A stretch of DNA of 64,000 bases from Herbaspirillum sp. GW103. Lineage in GTDB: Bacteria > Pseudomonadota > Gammaproteobacteria > Burkholderiales > Burkholderiaceae_D. Position numbers and translations under genes: made by a program. Of the stretch, positions 38,201 to 46,096 are shown in pieces (the first letter of the stretch is position 1; each line of letters begins with the position of its first letter). The stretch spans positions 558,001-622,000 of the forward strand of contig NZ_AJVC01000003.1 in NCBI RefSeq assembly GCF_000261365.1, read 5' to 3'. The notes under the pieces are model-generated. The model was given only the letters and a program-made list of their open reading frames with translations. It searched no databases and had not been told where the DNA came from.

Positions 38201-38878
38201 ATGATCCGCATTCCATCGCGCCGCCTGTCGGCGTCGTCGCTATTGTCTTCGCTACTGGCCGCTGCACTGGCCTTCGCACCGTTGGCCGGTCACGCCGAGG
38301 CCGAGGGCCGGCTGTTCCAGCCACGCGGCGAAAACCTCATGATCTCGCCGCCACCCGGCTGGCGCCTGGCCTACATGGATGGCGATCCCGACGGTAATTA
38401 CGTGGTCGATTTCCTGCCGCCCAACGAAGCCCACGATTCCTGGCGCGAGGGCTACATGGGCGTACAGCGCCGCGGCTTTCCTGCAGCCGGCCTGCTGGCC
38501 AACATCCAGGCGCGCAACCTGAGCGTGGCGCAGGTGGCCCTGAGTGAGGTGATGCAGGGTGCCCAGCGCAACTGCCCGGGCCGCTTCGTGGCCATGGCGC
38601 AGAAGGACGGCAGTACCAACAACATTCCGGTCTCTGTCAGCGGTGGCTTCTGCGACCGTACCGGTCCAGTTGCGCCCTATGGCGAGGGAACTGTACTGGC
38701 GGTGTATCAGGGCAAGCAGCAACTGTTCGTGGTGCAGTTCAGCTGGCGTCCGCCGACCGAAAATAGTTTCCGGCAATATCCCTACCGGATCTCGCCGGCC
38801 GGGCTGCAACAGTACCTGGATCTGCTCAATGCAGCCACGCTGTGCGGCGGACCGGATGAGGGGAAGTGTCCGAACTGA
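38201..38878 (+). CDS. Exported protein of unknown function
   Basis: A 225-residue protein with a signal peptide (about 1–33, ending GHAEA). The mature part contains PPPGWRLAYMDGD near residue 50, four cysteines (NCPG, GFCD, TLCGG, GKCPN) able to form two disulfides, and an acidic-basic mix typical of periplasmic proteins. Similar short exported proteins are common in Burkholderiales but I know no function. It stands alone between a minus-strand esterase and mogA. Confidence 0.75.
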   Translation: MIRIPSRRLSASSLLSSLLAAALAFAPLAGHAEAEGRLFQPRGENLMISPPPGWRLAYMDGDPDGNYVVDFLPPNEAHDSWREGYMGVQRRGFPAAGLLANIQARNLSVAQVALSEVMQGAQRNCPGRFVAMAQKDGSTNNIPVSVSGGFCDRTGPVAPYGEGTVLAVYQGKQQLFVVQFSWRPPTENSFRQYPYRISPAGLQQYLDLLNAATLCGGPDEGKCPN

Positions 38879-38922
38879 AGGAGGGAGGGCGGGCGCGCAT
38901 CGCAGTGCGGCCCGCAGATGGC

Positions 38923-39552
38923 TTACCTGCTGGCGGGCCGGATTGCTGACTTGGGGCGGAAGGCCTTGCAGACGGTGTCATCGGTCTCGATGTAGGGGCC
39001 ACCGATGAGGTCGATGCAGTAGGGGATGGCGGCGAAGATGCCGGGAACCTTGACCTTGCCGTCCTCGTCCTTCAAGCCTTCCAGCGTCTCGCGGATGGAC
39101 TTGGGCTGGCCGGGCAGGTTCAGCACCAGCGCGGCATGGTCGTCGGTCTCGCGAATGACCGCCACCTGGCGCGAGAGGATGGCCGTGGGCACGAACTGCA
39201 GGCTGATCTGGCGCATCTGTTCGCCGAAGCCCGGCATTTCCCTGGTACCGACGGCCAGCGTGGCTTCGGGCGTGACATCGCGGCGCGACGGGCCGGTGCC
39301 ACCGGTGGTCAGCACCAGGTCGCAACGGGCCACATCGACCAGTTCCACCAGGGTCTGTTCGATCTGTGCACGTTCATCGGGGATCAGGCGGGTCTCGACT
39401 TCGAAGGTGCTGGTGAGCGCTTTGCCCAGCCATTCCTGCAGGGCAGGGATGCCCTGGTCCTGGTAGACGCCGCCGGAGGCGCGGTCGGAGACGGAGACCA
39501 GTCCCACCCGCAGCACCTCACGGGCGACGGGCGTCACGGCCTCAGCGCTCAT
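38923..39552 (-). CDS. mogA: Molybdopterin adenylyltransferase
   Basis: A 209-residue MogA/MoaB-fold enzyme that adenylates molybdopterin before molybdenum insertion. Motifs: GLVSVSDRASGGVYQDQG, LTTGGTGPSRRDVTPEAT, and LPGQPKSIRETLEG. The ATG at 39552 overlaps the end of the upstream darP gene by 11 bp, so translation is coupled to it. No other molybdenum cofactor gene lies in the window. Confidence 0.93.
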   Translation of the reverse strand: MSAEAVTPVAREVLRVGLVSVSDRASGGVYQDQGIPALQEWLGKALTSTFEVETRLIPDERAQIEQTLVELVDVARCDLVLTTGGTGPSRRDVTPEATLAVGTREMPGFGEQMRQISLQFVPTAILSRQVAVIRETDDHAALVLNLPGQPKSIRETLEGLKDEDGKVKVPGIFAAIPYCIDLIGGPYIETDDTVCKAFRPKSAIRPASR

Positions 39553-40147
39553 CGTCATCCTGCTCGTGGGCCTCATCCTCGGCGGCTTCGCTCTTGGCGC
39601 GTGCGGCCTGGGCCTGCAACTGCTTGAGGATCTGGAAGATTTCGCGGTAAGCCTTGGGCGGCTTGTTTTCCGCCTGCTCCTTGCGGGCATTGCGGATGAG
39701 CGTGCGCATGTGCTGCACATCGACTTCGGGATGGCGGTTCAGCAGTTCGGTCAGCGCCTGGTCGTCGGCCAGCAGCTTTTCACGGCGGCGTTCGAGGGCG
39801 TGCATGGCAGCGGTTTCCGCCTTGGAGGCACCGTGCCAGCTGTCGATGGTCTTCTGGATGATGGCCAGTTCATCGGGTTCCAGGGTGCGCATCTTCTTGC
39901 CCACGTACTGCATCTGGCGGCGACGGCCTTCGTGGTCCTTGATCTGCTGGCATTCGAGGATGGCGTCGCGCACGTCTTCGGGCATGGGCACGCGCTTGAC
40001 GCGGTCACGCGGTTCGTTGACCAGCGATTCACCCAGCTTTTGCAGGGCATCCATCTCGCGCTTGAGCTGGGACTTGGAGGGGCGGTCGTATTCCTGTTCG
40101 AATTCGCTGGATTGGAATCCGACAGCACCGCGGTTGGCATTGGGCAT
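39542..40147 (-). CDS. darP: Ribosome maturation protein DarP (YjgA)
   Basis: A 201-residue DUF615 protein, the factor that assists late 50S assembly. The N-terminus has SKSQLKREMDALQKLGESLV, then a helical core with CQQIKDHEGRRRQMQYVGKKMR and a C-terminal helical domain ending in an acidic tail. It is divergent from pmbA, the arrangement seen in many proteobacteria, which supports the call. Confidence 0.94.
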   Translation of the reverse strand: MPNANRGAVGFQSSEFEQEYDRPSKSQLKREMDALQKLGESLVNEPRDRVKRVPMPEDVRDAILECQQIKDHEGRRRQMQYVGKKMRTLEPDELAIIQKTIDSWHGASKAETAAMHALERRREKLLADDQALTELLNRHPEVDVQHMRTLIRNARKEQAENKPPKAYREIFQILKQLQAQAARAKSEAAEDEAHEQDDDER

Positions 40148-40222
40148 ATCGTGAGGTCGAGAAATAAAGCTTAACGGCTGCTATGATAACCGTTTTACCC
40201 GCATTTCAGAGAAAACAGGCTC

Positions 40223-41587
40223 ATGAGCGATACCCCATTCACGCACAGTCAGGACCAGTTGAAGCAGTTGGCGCAGGATGTCCTGCGTTATGCCCGGGAC
40301 AAGGGCGCCTCGGACGCCGCCGTCGACATCAGCGAGGGCAGTGGTCTGTCGGTAGCGGTGCGCAAGGGCAAGATCGAGACCATCGAGCAGAACAAGGACA
40401 AGGGCATCGGCGTGACGGTGTTCCTCGGAGAAGGCCGCCAGGTGCGGCGCGGCAACGCCAGCACCTCGGACTTTTCGCAGCAGGCGTTGAAGGAAACCGT
40501 CGAGGCGGCCTACAACATCGCCCGCTTCACCGCCATCGATGACTGCGCCGGCCTGCCCGACGCCGAGATGCTGGAGATGGCCCCGCGCGACCTGAAACTG
40601 TTTTCGCCATGGAACATTTCCGCCGAAGAAGCCGTTGCACTGGCCCAACGCTGCGAAACCGCAGCCCTCGAGACCGACCCGCGCATCACCACCAGCGAGG
40701 GGGCCGGCGTCTACGTGCAGCACTCGCATTTCATCGCGGCCAACAGTCGTGGCTTCATGGGCGGCTACCCGTTCTCGCGCCACACCATCTCGGTGGCGCC
40801 CATCGCCGGCAAGGGCGCGGGCATGCAGCGCGATGACTGGTATTCCTCCAAACGCGATCCGAAGAAACTGGCCCAGCCCGAAGCCATCGGCCGCTACGCC
40901 GCCGAGCGCGCGCTGGCGCGCCTGAACGCGCGCAAGCTCACGACCCGCAAGTGCCCGGTGCTGTTCGAAGCCCCGCTGGCGGCGGGTCTTCTGGGTGCCT
41001 TCGTGCAGGCGGTGTCGGGCGGTGCGCTGTACCGCAAGTCGACCTTCCTGCTTGACTCGCTGGGCCAGCAGGTCTTCCCCGAGCACATCCAGATCCTGGA
41101 AGATCCGCACGTGGTCGGCGGTGTCGGTTCGGCTCCCTTCGACGAAGAAGGGGTGCGTACCGTCAAGCGTGAGGTGATCAAGGATGGCGTGGTGCAGGGC
41201 TACTTCCTGTCGACCTATTCGGCCCGCAAGCTGGGCATGCAGACCACCGGCAACTCGGGTGGCTCGCACAACCTCACGCTGCGCTCGGACCTGACCACCA
41301 AGGCCGATACCTTCAAGGGCATGCTGAAGAAGATGGGCAGCGGCCTCCTGGTGACCGAGCTGATGGGGCAGGGCGTGAACTACGTGACGGGCGACTATTC
41401 GCGTGGTGCCTCGGGTTACTGGGTCGAGAATGGCGTGATCCAGTATCCGGTGGAAGAAATCACCATCGCCGGCAACATGAAGGACATGCTGCGCCAGATC
41501 GTGGCCGTGGGCAATGACACGCTCATTCGCGGCACCAAGGAAACGGGTTCCATCCTGCTGGAAAACATGACCATCGCTGGCGACTGA
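40223..41587 (+). CDS. pmbA: Metalloprotease TldE/PmbA
   Basis: A 454-residue PmbA, the partner of TldD in a heterodimeric protease that matures microcins and degrades CcdA in enterobacteria. Visible are the N-terminal domain with SVAVRKGKIETIEQNKDKGIGVTVF and the C-terminal region with TTGNSGGSHNLTL and NYVTGDYSRGASGYWVE. TldD carries the metal; PmbA lacks the HExxxH motif, as here. A strong GC stem-loop (41598–41619) follows the stop. Confidence 0.94.
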   Translation: MSDTPFTHSQDQLKQLAQDVLRYARDKGASDAAVDISEGSGLSVAVRKGKIETIEQNKDKGIGVTVFLGEGRQVRRGNASTSDFSQQALKETVEAAYNIARFTAIDDCAGLPDAEMLEMAPRDLKLFSPWNISAEEAVALAQRCETAALETDPRITTSEGAGVYVQHSHFIAANSRGFMGGYPFSRHTISVAPIAGKGAGMQRDDWYSSKRDPKKLAQPEAIGRYAAERALARLNARKLTTRKCPVLFEAPLAAGLLGAFVQAVSGGALYRKSTFLLDSLGQQVFPEHIQILEDPHVVGGVGSAPFDEEGVRTVKREVIKDGVVQGYFLSTYSARKLGMQTTGNSGGSHNLTLRSDLTTKADTFKGMLKKMGSGLLVTELMGQGVNYVTGDYSRGASGYWVENGVIQYPVEEITIAGNMKDMLRQIVAVGNDTLIRGTKETGSILLENMTIAGD

Positions 41588-41654
41588 TCGTGCCGCACGC
41601 CGCCGGGAGACCGGCGGCGCCACGGCCAGCGCTGCCCACCCGGGGAGGCAAGCC

Positions 41655-42146
41655 ATGGACGACATCCACATCCGGCGCGGCTATCTGCCAGGCGCCATCG
41701 GGCGTGTAGCCGAACTGCACGCGGCCTACTACACCGAGAACTGGAGCTTCGGGGTGTACTTCGAAGCGCGCATCGCCACTGAACTGGCGGCCTTCATGAG
41801 CCGCTACGATGACAGTCGCGACGGATTCTGGACCGCCACCGTGCATGGTCGCGTCGAGGGTTCGCTGACCATCGACGGCCAGCATGCGCAGCAGCAGGGG
41901 GCCTGGCTGCGCTGGTTCATCGCTTCCGAAAAACTGCGCGGACGCGGCGTGGGCGATGCCCTGCTGAGCGAAGCGGTCCGCTTCTGCGCGCAATGTGATT
42001 TCCCCTCGATCTACCTGTGGACCTTCGAGGGGCTGCACGCGGCCCACAAGCTCTATCAGCGCCACGGCTTCGTCCTCACCGAAGAGCGCATCGGCTCGCA
42101 TTGGGGCGTCAAGCTCAACGAGCAGCGTTACGAACTGCTCTTGTAG
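41655..42146 (+). CDS. GNAT family N-acetyltransferase
   Basis: A 163-residue acetyltransferase. The acetyl-CoA site is seen as RWFIASEKLRGRGVGDALL (residues about 85–103), followed by the IYLWTFEGLHAAHKLYQRHGF motif. It resembles the acetyltransferase half of MarR–GNAT fusion proteins, here as a free protein. Ribosome site GGGGAGG precedes the ATG. The acceptor is unknown. Confidence 0.87.
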   Translation: MDDIHIRRGYLPGAIGRVAELHAAYYTENWSFGVYFEARIATELAAFMSRYDDSRDGFWTATVHGRVEGSLTIDGQHAQQQGAWLRWFIASEKLRGRGVGDALLSEAVRFCAQCDFPSIYLWTFEGLHAAHKLYQRHGFVLTEERIGSHWGVKLNEQRYELLL

Positions 42147-42228
42147 GGCACACGGCAGGCCCGGCCGGGCAGCGCTAAAATGATGGTTTGGCGCATACGC
42201 GCAACTTCGGACATCCGCTCCCCGCAAC

Positions 42229-43827
42229 ATGGCCCTACACACCGATGCCGCTCACTCCAGCGGCCAAGTCCTGCCTTTTCGCGAATCCCTGCTGGCCACT
42301 CTGGGCATCTGCTTCGTCATCATGCTGGTGGCCCTGGACCAGACCATCGTCGGCACCGCGCTGCCGACCATCGTGGCCGAACTGAAGGGCTTCGAACTCT
42401 ATGCCTGGGTCGCGACGGCCTATCTGCTGACCTCGGTCATCACCGTGCCCATCTTCGGGCGGCTGGGCGATTACTTCGGCCGCAAGCCATTCGTGATTGC
42501 GTCCATCATCGTCTTCGTCGGCGCTTCCGCCTTGTGCGGGATGGCCAACAGCATGCTCTTCCTGGTCATCGCGCGCGGTTTGCAGGGTATCGGTGGCGGC
42601 ATGCTGGTGGGGACCTGTTTCGCTTCCGTGGCCGACCTGTTCCCCGATCCGCGCGTGCGCTTGCGCTGGCAGATCATCCTGTCGGTCTCCTTCGGCATCG
42701 CCACTGCAGTCGGTCCTTCGCTCGGTGGCTTCCTCACCCAGGGGCTGGGCTGGCGCTGGGTGTTCTACTGCAACCTGCCCATCGGCGTGCTGTCGCTGTA
42801 TTTTGTCTGGCGCTTTGTGCCGCATATCCGCCACATGCAGCACGCCGGCAAGATGCGGCTGGACTGGCCCGGTGCGCTGTTGATTTCGCTCTCGCTGGGC
42901 AGCCTGCAATTGCTGGTGGAACTGCTGCCCAAGCGCGGCATCACCGGCGGCATGATGGTCTTGCTGGCAGTCTCGGTGGCGGCCTTCTATGCCCTGTGGA
43001 AGTGGGAGCAGCGCGCTGCGCAACCGATCCTGCCCTTCGAGATGATGCGCGACAAGGCACTGGCCAGTCTGTTCGTGTTGTCGGTGCTGGCGGGTTTTGC
43101 GATGTTCTCCTTGCTGATGTACGCACCGCTGCTGTTCCAGGGCGGATTCGGCCTGAGTCCGCGCGAGGCGGGCCTGCTCATTACACCGCTGGTGGCCTGC
43201 ATCACCGTGGCCAGCATCGTCAATGGTCGCATCATCACGCGCATACCGAATCCCAACCTGATGATGAATCTCGGCTTTGCGCTCATCGCCGCATCCTGTC
43301 TGGGCGTGGTGCTGTGTGACCGTAACACCGGCAATGCCTTCCTGCTGGTGGTGATGCTGGCCGGTGGTTTCGGGCTGGGACTGGTGCTGCCCAACCTCAC
43401 CGTGTTTGCCCAGCAGGCCGCCGCGCGCGAACATCTGGGCATCGCCACGGCTTTGCTGCAATCGCTGCGCATGATCGGCGGGATGCTGGGTACGGCCATC
43501 ACCGGCACGCTGGTCAGCCAGATGTATGGCGCGGGCGTGCAGAAGGCATTGGAAGGGGATCACGCGGCACAATGGCTCAAGGACTTCAGTGACCCCGAAG
43601 TGCTGGTCAATCATGACATCCAGTCGGTGCTGCTGGCCCGGCTGATGCAGGCCGGACATGATGGCTCGGCCCTGCTGGAAGCCGCGCGCGAGGCACTGGT
43701 GGGCGCCATTCACATGGGGATCGCCATTGCCATCGTGGCCGCGCTGGTCGGACTGTGGATGGTGCGCCGGGTGCCGCCAATCCGCTTCGACCAGGACAAG
43801 AAGGTGGAGCCGGTGATGTCGGAATGA
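42229..43827 (+). CDS. MFS multidrug efflux transporter, DHA2 (EmrB/QacA) type
   Basis: A 532-residue transporter with 14 predicted helices. The N-terminal helix carries LVALDQTIVGTALPTIV, motif A is GRLGDYFGRKP, and motif C is the GIATAVGPSLGGFLTQ antiporter segment. It would export toxic compounds using the proton gradient. There is no adjacent EmrA-like adaptor, so it probably works alone in the inner membrane. Confidence 0.93.
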   Translation: MALHTDAAHSSGQVLPFRESLLATLGICFVIMLVALDQTIVGTALPTIVAELKGFELYAWVATAYLLTSVITVPIFGRLGDYFGRKPFVIASIIVFVGASALCGMANSMLFLVIARGLQGIGGGMLVGTCFASVADLFPDPRVRLRWQIILSVSFGIATAVGPSLGGFLTQGLGWRWVFYCNLPIGVLSLYFVWRFVPHIRHMQHAGKMRLDWPGALLISLSLGSLQLLVELLPKRGITGGMMVLLAVSVAAFYALWKWEQRAAQPILPFEMMRDKALASLFVLSVLAGFAMFSLLMYAPLLFQGGFGLSPREAGLLITPLVACITVASIVNGRIITRIPNPNLMMNLGFALIAASCLGVVLCDRNTGNAFLLVVMLAGGFGLGLVLPNLTVFAQQAAAREHLGIATALLQSLRMIGGMLGTAITGTLVSQMYGAGVQKALEGDHAAQWLKDFSDPEVLVNHDIQSVLLARLMQAGHDGSALLEAAREALVGAIHMGIAIAIVAALVGLWMVRRVPPIRFDQDKKVEPVMSE

Positions 43828-43873
43828 ACGGCGGCTCGGCTGCCTGGCGGCCCTGTTGCGATGGCGGTCAGGA

Positions 43874-43900
43874 ACGCACTGGGTGCAGTCCGTTTTTTTT
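43874..43900 (+). terminator. Probable terminator of the DHA2 gene
   Basis: Short imperfect stem (ACTG/CAGT core) followed by eight T, located between the convergent efflux and photolyase genes. The stem is weak, so confidence is moderate. Confidence 0.45.
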
Positions 43901-43907
43901 ATCCCCC

Positions 43908-45401
43908 TTACTCTGCCGGTTCGGACTTCTTGACCACCGCATAGCGTGCCAGCGTGCGTTCGCGCGCCTCGGCGTGATCGACGATGGGACGCGGATAGTT
44001 CTGCCCCAGCGTCACCCCGGCCGAGAGGCGTTCATCGGGTGTGGCCGTCCAGGGCGCGTGGATGCGCTTGTCGGAGAGCCTGGCCAGTTGCGGCAGATAG
44101 CGACGGATGAACTTTCCATCCGGATCGAATTTCTCGGACTGTGTGACCGGATTGAAGATGCGGAAGTAGGGCTGGGCATCGCAGCCTGAGGACGAGGCCC
44201 ACTGCCAGCCGCCATTGTTGGCGGACAGGTCGAAGTCGTTGAGGTGGCGTGCAAAATATTTTTCGCCGCGGCGCCAGTCGATGCCCAGGTCCTTGGTCAG
44301 GAAGCTGGCCACCACCATGCGCAGACGGTTGTGCATGTAGCCGGTCTGGTTGATCTGGGCCATGGCGGCGTCGACCAGCGGATAGCCGGTGCGGCCTTCG
44401 CACCAGGCGGCGAACAGTTCCTCGGCGTGCTGGCCTTGCTCCCACCGGATGGCGTCGTACTCCGGCTTGAAAGCCTGGTCGGTCACGCGCGGATGATGAT
44501 GCAGGATCATGAAGTAGAAGTCGCGCCAGGTCAGTTCCGAGAGCCACACGGCGGCGCCGGCGGCACCCTGTCCCGCGTGCATCGCCTGCATCGCCGCACG
44601 CGCGAGGGTGCGGATGGAGACGGTGCCGAAGCGCAGGTGGATCGACAGATAGGAAGGACCCTTCACTGCCGGGAAATCGCGCGCCGTCCCATAGGCGCCG
44701 ATACGGCCCAGGAAGTCCTCCAGCAGGGCCTCGGCACCGGACATGCCGGTTGGAATCTTCAGTTCGTCCAGATTGCTGGGTCTGAAGCCCAGTGCCTCGT
44801 GCGAGGGCAGCCCGTGGGGCGTCTTGGCGGCTGGCCTGGCCAGTGCCTTGAAGTATTTTTCGACCGGGTAGGGCTTGAGGTAGAAGTCGCCGCCCGCCGC
44901 GGCCAGCCTGGCCATCCACGCGTTCTTGTAGGGCGTGAAGACGGAGAAGGGCCTGGCCGACTGCGTCAGCACTTCATCCTTTTCAAAGATCACCTGATCC
45001 TTGTAGCTGAGCAGTTGTGCGCCTTGTTTCTTCAGGGCCTGGGCGACCGCCGCATCGCGTTCTACCGCGGCGGGTTCGTAGTCGCTGTTGGTGAAGACTG
45101 CCTGCACCTGCAGTTCGGCAGCCAGGTTGGTGATGCAGCTGGCGGCCGGTCCATTCAGCACGATCAGTCCGCCGCCCGCTTTCTGCAGGGCCTGGTCCAG
45201 TTCGGCCACGCTGGCCAGCAGGAAATCGACACGGCGATCCTGCACCACGCCCTCGGCCTTGAGTGCATCGAGGATGTCGGTATCGAAGACGAACACGCAC
45301 CACACGGAGCGGCTCTGCGAGAGCGCATAGTAGAGGGCGGCATGATCGGTGTGGCGCAGGTCACGGCGGAACCAGACCAGGGACTTGTCGAATTGGGGCA
45401 T
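43908..45401 (-). CDS. phrB: Deoxyribodipyrimidine photolyase
   Basis: A 497-residue class I CPD photolyase that repairs UV dimers using FAD and blue light. The N-terminal antenna domain starts SLVWFRRDLRHTDHAALYYAL. The FAD domain contains ELTWRDFYFMILHHHPRVT, the RTGYPLVDAAMAQINQTGYMHNRLRM region and ANNGGWQWASSSGCDAQPYFRIFNP (quoted in overlapping parts). The ATG at 45401 gives the usual short N-terminus; a longer open frame runs upstream into tRNA-flanking sequence. Confidence 0.95.
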   Translation of the reverse strand: MPQFDKSLVWFRRDLRHTDHAALYYALSQSRSVWCVFVFDTDILDALKAEGVVQDRRVDFLLASVAELDQALQKAGGGLIVLNGPAASCITNLAAELQVQAVFTNSDYEPAAVERDAAVAQALKKQGAQLLSYKDQVIFEKDEVLTQSARPFSVFTPYKNAWMARLAAAGGDFYLKPYPVEKYFKALARPAAKTPHGLPSHEALGFRPSNLDELKIPTGMSGAEALLEDFLGRIGAYGTARDFPAVKGPSYLSIHLRFGTVSIRTLARAAMQAMHAGQGAAGAAVWLSELTWRDFYFMILHHHPRVTDQAFKPEYDAIRWEQGQHAEELFAAWCEGRTGYPLVDAAMAQINQTGYMHNRLRMVVASFLTKDLGIDWRRGEKYFARHLNDFDLSANNGGWQWASSSGCDAQPYFRIFNPVTQSEKFDPDGKFIRRYLPQLARLSDKRIHAPWTATPDERLSAGVTLGQNYPRPIVDHAEARERTLARYAVVKKSEPAE

Positions 45402-45808
45402 TGCGTGGCGATCAGAGTTGGCGGTGTGTCGCAGGATGAGCGGACGCGAAGAGCGTGCCGCTGCCATGGGCAGACCTTGCGCATGATAAAAGATTTCGCA
45501 CCCGCCAATTTGCCTGAGATGGCGATGAACCTGCTTTGACGCGGACTGCTTGGATTCGTAATGAAGATGCGGTGGGGAGGGCGGGGGCCTTTGCTCGCGG
45601 TCCCCAAAATACAAAAGGCCGATTGATTTTCATCAATCGACCTTTTCTATTTTGGTGCGCACTGAGGCACTCGGTCACGTCCCGCGACCCCGTCCGGCCT
45701 TGCAAGGCCGGACTTTCTCGTCCCTCCCGCAAAGCGCGCAGGCGCTTTGCTCGCGGTCCCCAAAATACAAAAGGCCGATTGATTTTCATCAATCGACCTT
45801 TTCTATTT
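45402..45808. other. Region with duplicated tRNA terminator
   Basis: 407 bp between phrB and tRNA-Leu without a real gene. It contains two copies of a 70-bp exact direct repeat (45589–45658 and 45745–45814), each a complete terminator hairpin. Between them, sequence from about 45656 to 45680 resembles a decayed tRNA 3' end. Open frames across this stretch are artefacts of the repeats. Confidence 0.75.
45589..45658. repeat. 70-bp direct repeat, copy 1
   Basis: Identical to 45745–45814 over 70 bp. It includes a complete hairpin with GAAA loop on the minus strand (45606–45653) and the last five bases of a tRNA-like acceptor end. It is followed by GCACTGAGGCACTCGG, which looks like a degraded T-arm. 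Confidence 0.9.
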
Positions 45809-45814
45809 TGGTGC
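45745..45814. repeat. 70-bp direct repeat, copy 2
   Basis: Second exact copy, running into the 3' end of the tRNA-Leu gene. It contains the working terminator of that tRNA. Confidence 0.9.
45762..45809 (-). terminator. Terminator of tRNA-Leu
   Basis: Strong stem (AAAAGGYCGATTGAT paired with ATCAATCGGCCTTTT) with a GAAA loop on the minus strand and a T-rich tail, directly after the encoded CCA. Confidence 0.85.
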
Positions 45815-45893
45815 CCACGGAGGGACTCGAACCCCCACACCTCGCGGCACATGGACCTGAACCATGCGCGTCTACCAATTCCGCCACGTGGGC
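45809..45893 (-). tRNA. tRNA-Leu (anticodon CAG)
   Basis: 85 nt including encoded CCA (45809–45811). The acceptor stem pairs GCCCACG with CGTGGGC. The D-arm has GGTAGACGCG, the anticodon loop reads TTCAGGT giving CAG, a long variable arm (class II tRNA) follows, and the T-loop is GTTCGAGTC. It reads codon CUG, the main leucine codon in this high-GC genome. Confidence 0.95.
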
Positions 45894-45916
45894 TGCGCTG
45901 TAAAGCGAAGACCGTA

Positions 45917-45944
45917 ATTATAGACGGTCTGAAACTGCTGTCAA
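45917..45944 (-). promoter_or_regulatory. Promoter of tRNA-Leu
   Basis: Full consensus on the minus strand: -35 TTGACA (45944–45939), 16-bp spacer, -10 TATAAT (45922–45917), placing the start about 15 bases before the tRNA 5' end. Confidence 0.88.
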
Positions 45945-46096
45945 CAACATTTTCATCCCCATGACGCGAATTTCGTTGCAATACGATGCCGACCCGGCTT
46001 TTTACCCCCGTATTGCGGTTAGGTAAATGGGCGCAACTCCGTTACACTAAGGACTTCCGTTCGCCTGGGCAGTCTTCGCCTCGGCATTTATAACAA

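Noticed and set aside
45589..45814. Attachment sites of an integrated island at tRNA-Leu
   Set aside because: Only about 86 bp lies between the two copies and there is no integrase in the window, so no element is present now.
45536..45964. Open frames spanning the tRNA-Leu and its terminator repeats
   Set aside because: They encode the same peptide twice because of the 70-bp repeat and run through the tRNA gene.
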